A DNA stretch of 64,000 bases from Thermomicrobiales bacterium (GTDB taxonomy: Bacteria; Chloroflexota; Chloroflexia; Thermomicrobiales; UBA6265). Shown piece by piece: positions 59,465 to 64,000 of the stretch. Where the stretch lies: the NCBI GenBank assembly GCA_041390825.1, contig JAWKPF010000006.1:62001-126000 (forward strand). The letters are read 5' to 3'. Each line of letters opens with the position of its first letter. Position 1 is the stretch's first letter. Below the pieces are notes generated by a model. The model did not search any database and was not told where the DNA came from. It saw only the letters and a list, made by a program, of their open reading frames with translations. Made by a program: the position numbers and the translations under genes.

Positions 59465-60096
59465 TTTCTGTGCTCTTGGTCGACGATCATCCAGTGGTCG
59501 TCGAAGGCATCCGCCGGGTGCTGGAAACAGCCGAAGATATTTCCGTCGCCGGCGTGGCGAATGACGCCTCGACCGCGTTGGAACAGGCTCGCGCGCTGAA
59601 GCCGGATGTGATCCTGCTCGATCTGCGCATGCCCGGGGCGAGCGGGGTGCAGGCCACCCGGCGATTGCGGGAACAGGATGTTCGCTCGGCGGTCATCATT
59701 CTGACCTCCTATGGCGATCAAGCCTATGTGCGGCAAGCGCTCGAAGCCGGAGCCGACGGCTACCTGCTGAAATCGACCCCGCCCGATCAGCTCATCTCCG
59801 CCATCCGCAGCGCGGTGCGCGGACGCCGCCAGCTCAGCCCCGAACTGCTGGATGCGGTGCTGGAAGACTTCAAGGGGCTGGCGCGCGAGCAGACCCGGCG
59901 CGACGCCGATCTCTCCGATGAAGACCGGGACATCCTCAAGCTGGCCGCGCAGGGATTGACCAACCGCGAAATTGGCCGGGAACTCGGCCGGAGCGAGATT
60001 GCGATCAAGAAGCGGCTACAGGTCATCTTCGCCAAGCTGGGGGCCATCGACCGCGCGCATGCCGTCGCAGAAGCGATTCGGCGGGGATTGATATAG
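59461..60096 (+). CDS. NarL/FixJ family response regulator
   Basis: A 211-residue DNA-binding regulator. The receiver domain has LLVDDHPVVVEGI, the phospho-acceptor Asp54 in ILLDLRMPG, ILTSYGDQAYV and LLKSTPPDQLI. The C-terminal LuxR-type HTH is LSDEDRDILKLAAQGLTNRE, IAIKKRLQVIFAKLG. It starts with GTG, overlapping the kinase stop by four bases, so the two are one operon. Its stop codon is the first base of a heptamer repeat array. Targets are unknown; the divergent cyclase gene and the downstream Vps62-like gene are candidates only by position. Confidence 0.92.
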   Translation: MISVLLVDDHPVVVEGIRRVLETAEDISVAGVANDASTALEQARALKPDVILLDLRMPGASGVQATRRLREQDVRSAVIILTSYGDQAYVRQALEAGADGYLLKSTPPDQLISAIRSAVRGRRQLSPELLDAVLEDFKGLAREQTRRDADLSDEDRDILKLAAQGLTNREIGRELGRSEIAIKKRLQVIFAKLGAIDRAHAVAEAIRRGLI

Positions 60097-60165
60097 GTCC
60101 GGGGTCCGGAGTCCGGAGTCCGGGGTCCGGGGTCCGGGGTCCGGGGTCCGGGGTCCGGGGTCCGG
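60096..60165. repeat. Heptanucleotide repeat GGTCCGG/AGTCCGG, ten copies
   Basis: Ten consecutive 7-bp units starting at the last base of the response regulator's stop codon; units 3 and 4 are AGTCCGG. The same AGTCCGG doublet occurs at 25977-25990 upstream of the CocE-like gene. Confidence 0.9.
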
Positions 60166-60452
60166 GGACGATTCTGGGTGTGGATGACGCGATCGGGCGC
60201 TGTGCGCTGGGGTGTTTTCGCACGACGCGCGAGATCCAAGATCGTTACGCGCGAACGGACCAAAATTGGTATCCAATCGGCCATGGTTGTACGCAAAACC
60301 CGGTTCTATGATGGAAACAGATCGAAGGAGCGCCAGCCAGCCGCCTTCGATCAGCGCCGAACACCATCCAGCCAAAGGTGTCCGGTGGAACTTCCCTCCA
60401 AAGAAGTAGGCCGAACGGGACCAGCCACCCGTTCGGCCGATTTCATTTTCTC

Positions 60453-60508
60453 GGCACGCGGCACGCGGCACGCGGCACGCGGCACGCGGCACGCGGCACG
60501 CGGCACGC
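60453..60508. repeat. Heptanucleotide repeat GGCACGC, eight exact copies
   Basis: Eight identical 7-bp units with no variation. It lies about 290 bp after the GGTCCGG array in the same intergenic region. Confidence 0.9.
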
Positions 60509-60552
60509 AGAGATTGTCGGCGAACCGCGCCGGTCTGAACGCTCTCTCCCAA

Positions 60553-60700
60553 TCGTAGGGCAAAGCGTCTCTCCGTTCCCCTTCCGGTCGTAGGGCAAGG
60601 CGTCTCTACGTTCCCCTTCCGGTCGTAGGGCAAGGCGTCTCTACGTTCCCCTTCCCCTCGTAGGGCAGGGCGTCTCTGCCCTGCCAGCGGCCGTAGGCCG
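60553..60700. repeat. 35-bp tandem repeat, four copies, ending in hairpins
   Basis: Units start at 60553, 60588, 60623 and 60658 and read TCGTAGGGCAAGGCGTCTCT then ACGTTCCCCTTCCGG. The last copy changes to GGGCAGGGCG...CTGCCCTGCC, a hairpin, followed by another (GGCCGTAGGCC). Such GTAGGGGC-type palindromes are common between genes in Chloroflexota. Confidence 0.85.
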
Positions 60701-60785
60701 CCATTGCGCGACCCGACGGAACTCGACTGGACACTCAGGAACGGCTCATCGTCACTCCGCGAGGTCCCACCGTTGAAACGCCGGG

Positions 60786-62699
60786 CTAACTCCCCTCGGC
60801 AATCACCTGGAATTCGGGGTTGGATTCATCGACCGCGGCGCCCCGGTAATACGGATTCTTGCGCTCGTCGATGTAGTAGAGGGTCAGCCCGATCATCGCC
60901 AGCGGCACCGTGATGGCATAGATGAAGCTGCTGATCAGGTTGGCGGCAACGGGTTCCAGATCGAGCCAGACCATGAGCAGGAACCCGATGATCGGTCCCG
61001 GCACGATGGCGATCGCCTGGAACACGATCGTGTTGAGACAAGTCGGTATCCAGCGATGGCGCACCACTTCCCGGCTCGCGTCGAGCGCGCCCTTCCAGGT
61101 GCGCGCGCCGCTCACCAGCACGCCCTGCACATAGAACTGCCAGCGCACCAGGATGAAGATGGCGATGATGATGCCGATGAAAAACGAGGCGAGAACGCCA
61201 GTCACCAGGGTGAGCAGGATCAGGCAAATCAAGATCGGTTTGATGCGCAACAGCGCGGTCTTGTAACAGCCAACGACATTGGCCGGATGCTTGCGCAGCA
61301 GCGTGGCGGTGGCTGCCACGGTGGCCGGCACGACCAGCAGCAAGATGGCGAGATACTGGAAGCTGGTGGCCAGGAAGAGCGAGGCCACCGACGTTTGCGA
61401 CGGGCTGTTGAACCACTCCACGATCCAGGTTCCCGGCCGGGTTCGCTCGAGCAGCCACGCGAGCGCATCGAACGCGAGACCAATTGGCACGGCCAACAGC
61501 CCGATCCCAAGGAAAAGCCGCCAGTTCTCGCGGTAGATACGGACGGCGCCTCCGATGCGGCGGCGGGTGGTGAAGCCGAGGGTGCCAATGGCAACAACCA
61601 CCGCCAGCAAGCCGATCAGCAGGGCTCGCTGGTTTTGATCGGCCCAACTGATGATTGCCGCGCCCCCCGACGAGAGGGCGCAGAACGTGTCGGTGACGTT
61701 TGGGCCAAGCGAGCCAGATCCGGGCACGATCAGACTGGTTTCGCGCCAGTTGGACATGTCGCTGACCGGATCGGCCCAGCGACGGGTGAGATTTGGAGAG
61801 CGAGGACCGTTGAACTCCCAAGGTTGCCGCTCGCCCCAGCGCCCACCAAAGGTCGCCCATCCGAACTCGCTATTCGGATCGGGATCGTTGGGTACCACGA
61901 TTGCCACCAATGGCGTGTTGGTTCCTGGAGGCCGTGAGTTGTCGCAACCGAACCCGGTGCCGTTCTCGCCCCATCCCAGGTAGAGCTCCTGCTCGTAATG
62001 GGTGGCGTGGGAACCGGCGGCAGGATAGATAACCGGGTGACCGTTCTCGATCAGCAGCTTGCGGTCGCCGGGATCGGCCAGCTCGCCGCCACCGTGCTGC
62101 GCGTAGGCATAGCGGATCGGTTCGGATGCGAGCGCGCCTTCGATGCTGTCGGCGTCAAAGACAACCTGCACGACCTCCCAGTCGCCCTCGTGCAGATTGT
62201 TCCAGTCATTGAAATACCACCAGAGCCAGTACTGAATGACGACGCGGTGCTCCTCCTCGTCCATCACGATGTGGGCGTAGGTGGTCGGTTTCAGACCGTT
62301 AGCTTCGGCGTACTCCTGGAAATCGGTTTCGAAGACACAGCCGGGGCGACGCGGATTGCCGGGAAAATCGAGATAGTGCGTATCGTCGAGATTGGCAATA
62401 TCCTGCGCGGTCGGCGCCATCTTGACGATGGTGTCGGTGGCAGAAGAATCGGAGTCGGCAATCTTGAGCGCGACGTCAGGGTTACCCAGCACCGATTCGA
62501 CCGGCGCAGGGAAGTAGCCTTCGCCGTTGCGGTCGCAGGGACGGGACTGGTCGCGCAGCACAGCCAGCGGCACATAGCGATCGGCAAGTTGCTGCGCGGG
62601 ATCGGTTTGCGCGATCACTGGTTCGAACAGTTGGCTGGCGACGCTTGCCAGCAGCAGAACGCCCAGGAGCAGCATTCTCGTAGGGAATCGAATGGTCAT
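60786..62699 (-). CDS. Vps62-like extracellular domain fused to a multi-pass membrane domain
   Basis: A 637-residue protein. After a signal peptide (RMLLLGVLLLASVASQLFEP) the first 330 residues are like the Vps62/necrosis-type domain: DTHYLDFPGNPRRPGC, VVIQYWLWWYFNDWNNLHEGDWE, VQVVFDADSIEGALASE, YAYAQHGGGE and YPAAGSHATHYEQ (His and Asp/Glu conserved). A membrane region with six or more helices follows (ALLIGLLAVVVAIGTLGF, LFLGIGLLAVPIGLAF, FQYLAILLLVVPATVAA, CLILLTLVTGVLASFFIGI, AIAIVPGPIIGFLLMVW, YAITVPLAMIGLTLYYI). The two parts are not usually joined. ATG 62699 gives a normal signal; an ATG 18 bases upstream is possible. Confidence 0.75.
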   Translation of the reverse strand: MTIRFPTRMLLLGVLLLASVASQLFEPVIAQTDPAQQLADRYVPLAVLRDQSRPCDRNGEGYFPAPVESVLGNPDVALKIADSDSSATDTIVKMAPTAQDIANLDDTHYLDFPGNPRRPGCVFETDFQEYAEANGLKPTTYAHIVMDEEEHRVVIQYWLWWYFNDWNNLHEGDWEVVQVVFDADSIEGALASEPIRYAYAQHGGGELADPGDRKLLIENGHPVIYPAAGSHATHYEQELYLGWGENGTGFGCDNSRPPGTNTPLVAIVVPNDPDPNSEFGWATFGGRWGERQPWEFNGPRSPNLTRRWADPVSDMSNWRETSLIVPGSGSLGPNVTDTFCALSSGGAAIISWADQNQRALLIGLLAVVVAIGTLGFTTRRRIGGAVRIYRENWRLFLGIGLLAVPIGLAFDALAWLLERTRPGTWIVEWFNSPSQTSVASLFLATSFQYLAILLLVVPATVAATATLLRKHPANVVGCYKTALLRIKPILICLILLTLVTGVLASFFIGIIIAIFILVRWQFYVQGVLVSGARTWKGALDASREVVRHRWIPTCLNTIVFQAIAIVPGPIIGFLLMVWLDLEPVAANLISSFIYAITVPLAMIGLTLYYIDERKNPYYRGAAVDESNPEFQVIAEGS

Positions 62700-62965
62700 C
62701 CGATGATCTTCACTCATGAGGTGTAGCTGGTGAATCGTACACGTCTGGGTGTCCCGGCACATATGCGCCACCCTACCCCGCGCATTCGCCACCGTCCGAA
62801 ACCGTGATCGGGCCGCCTGCCATCGTCGCCGATCGACTTGCCTGAAGGCCGGTGCGTTGCTTGCCATCGGCTTTGGCCAGGCGTATAGTCGGACCATCTC
62901 TCCTCCTCGAACACGCGTATCTCCTGCTCACTTCTTCCCCCCTCTCTTCACGAACGGAGCTGCGT

Positions 62966-63820
62966 ATGGACACCAGTACACATGTCGCCGACACGGCGCA
63001 TCGGGCGTTTATGGACCCAGCCGCGCTGGATGCGGCGGCGGCATTCTGGGTGCGCTTTCTCGACGTCATGTATGCCTTTCCTGAGGTCAGATCCAACCAC
63101 CGCCGTATCGTGAACCTCATGGAGCTGCACCCAGGCTCCTCGCTGCTCGATGTGGGGTGCGGCACCGGGAACTTTGCTCGTGACGCGGTGGCCATCGTGA
63201 GCCCGGGTGGACGCGTCGTGGGGTGCGATATCAGCGAAACGATGCTGGGTATCGCCAATACCCGAACCGCGGATGCTGGTCTGGAGATCGACTACCACCT
63301 GGGAAATGCCAATGCGCTCCCCTTTGGCGACGATTCGTTCGATGCCGCCCGCATCGAGCGCGTGCTCCAATATCTGGACGAGCCGGCGAAAGCCGTGGAG
63401 GAAATGGTTCGCGTCACGAAACCCGGCGGTCGGATCGCGGCCACTGAGGTCGATTGGGATGGCATTAGCATCGACTGCGGCGGCCGACTCGATCATGACA
63501 TCTGGCGCCGCGCCATCGGGTCGATCAGCGACGGAGCGGGCAACGGTTGGCAGGGCCGGGAGATTCGCCGGCTCTTCATCGACGCCGGACTCGAAGAAAT
63601 CACATGCGAGGCCGTCGTTGTCATCGTGACGGAAGCCAGAACCATGCTCGAGGATCTTGCTGGCCGCGTATCGATGGAACGGGCACGAGATGCCGGGGCC
63701 GTCAGCGATCAGGAGGTCGAACAGCTCGTTGCGACCGCTTTGGAGCTCGACCGCACCGGACGATTCACCGGGGGAATTCCGCTTTACACCGTCGTGGGTC
63801 GAGTTCCCCGGCAAGCGTGA
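62966..63820 (+). CDS. SAM-dependent methyltransferase (class I)
   Basis: A 284-residue Methyltransf_11-like enzyme. SAM-binding motif I is SLLDVGCGTGNFARDAVAIV, then VVGCDISETMLGIA (acidic loop), LGNANALPFGDDSFDAARIE and RVLQYLDEPAKAVEEMVRVT and KPGGRIAATEVDWDG. The C-terminal third (QGREIRRLFIDAGLEEITCE) resembles UbiE/MenG-like or natural-product methyltransferases; substrate unknown. ATG 62966 has GGAG eight bases before it. It is divergent from the Vps62-like gene. After it about 175 bp remain to the window edge without a clear gene. Confidence 0.88.
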   Translation: MDTSTHVADTAHRAFMDPAALDAAAAFWVRFLDVMYAFPEVRSNHRRIVNLMELHPGSSLLDVGCGTGNFARDAVAIVSPGGRVVGCDISETMLGIANTRTADAGLEIDYHLGNANALPFGDDSFDAARIERVLQYLDEPAKAVEEMVRVTKPGGRIAATEVDWDGISIDCGGRLDHDIWRRAIGSISDGAGNGWQGREIRRLFIDAGLEEITCEAVVVIVTEARTMLEDLAGRVSMERARDAGAVSDQEVEQLVATALELDRTGRFTGGIPLYTVVGRVPRQA

Positions 63821-64000
63821 CCCCCAGCGCTCCCGCAACCGCGAGTCGCTGACCGGATCCCCGAACTCGAGATCGCATCGATGCGCCAGTCAGATCGGCA
63901 GTCCTGACAAACGTCCCAGCGCTGCCGATGCGCGCATGTGCACGCCCAATCGAGCGAGGATGGGATACTTGCCGGGCAAAGGAGCATTGGTGTCATGGCG

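Noticed and set aside
63995..64000. Start of a further gene (ATGGCG after AAAGGAG) at the window edge
   Set aside because: Only two codons are inside the window, so it cannot be supported.
1..64000. General poor sequence quality as the cause of all frameshifts
   Set aside because: The 2.0-4.3 kb genes (LuxR-type regulator, helicase, ppdK, Cys-rich protein, two STAND regulators, kinase) are open throughout, so indels are concentrated in accessory genes; not fully excluded without reads.

Overview
This window is a GC-rich, gene-dense bacterial chromosome segment. Seven genes encode Tat-type signal peptides (twin-arginine stretch, then a hydrophobic stretch often ending in AQDASP- or AQG-like residues). 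There are also many secreted beta-propeller, cupin and flavin oxidase proteins and several classes of short palindromic repeats. Together these suggest a Thermomicrobia-like Chloroflexota bacterium. That assignment is inference: there is no rRNA, tRNA or universal marker in the window. I found no CRISPR array, transposase, integrase or replication origin.

Layout. 0.2-2.8 kb: a broken small gene, a frameshift-riddled ScyD/ScyE-like secreted propeller pseudogene and a DedA membrane protein. 3-13.5 kb: a giant LuxR-type ATPase regulator, an FAD oxidase, a Tat-exported lactonase-like propeller and a 1443-residue RecB-like nuclease/SF1 helicase. 13.8-16.7 kb: pyruvate phosphate dikinase (ppdK) preceded by a promoter, a tyrosine-rich leader peptide and a strong hairpin, which look like a transcription attenuator. 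16.8-17.4 kb: tandem repeats. 17.4-27.7 kb: an orphan contractile-tail sheath protein and then mostly oxidative or hydrolytic enzymes (serine hydrolase, SH3b protein, acyl-CoA dehydrogenase, LLM flavoprotein, alditol-oxidase-like enzyme, phytanoyl-CoA dioxygenase-like enzyme, CocE-like hydrolase). 28-36.7 kb: a Tat-exported protein with 106 cysteines and an LPATG-type anchor, an aminopeptidase-like hydrolase, a bicovalent-type FAD oxidase and small proteins.

37-43 kb is an accessory region. It holds a frameshifted Mrr-like nuclease, a Phd/PIN toxin-antitoxin pair, a degenerate copy of the 3' end of a neighbouring GLFG-repeat gene on the far side of that pair, a threonine-dehydratase-like enzyme and two VapBC cassettes. 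43-53.5 kb carries two paralogous XRE/NB-ARC/TPR regulators, two secreted cupins that share a 15-bp upstream motif, a membrane-anchored SnoaL/cupin protein and a sugar isomerase plus dehydrogenase pair. 53.6-57.2 kb has a third VapBC cassette placed between an intact-length (though frameshifted) decarboxylase gene and a decayed fragment of a decarboxylase 3' end, then a cyclase family gene. 57.5-64 kb has a sensor kinase/response regulator pair, several heptanucleotide and 35-bp tandem repeats, a Vps62-like membrane protein and a methyltransferase.

The two strongest candidates for something undescribed are: (1) toxin-antitoxin modules placed at the 3' end of a gene, with a second, decayed copy of that gene end on the far side (seen twice); and (2) an aromatic-codon leader peptide plus hairpin in front of ppdK, suggesting that PEP synthesis is attenuated by tyrosine supply. 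Many accessory genes here carry frameshifts, while the longest genes (2.6-4.3 kb) are open throughout. This favours real decay over poor sequence quality, but reads would be needed to settle it.
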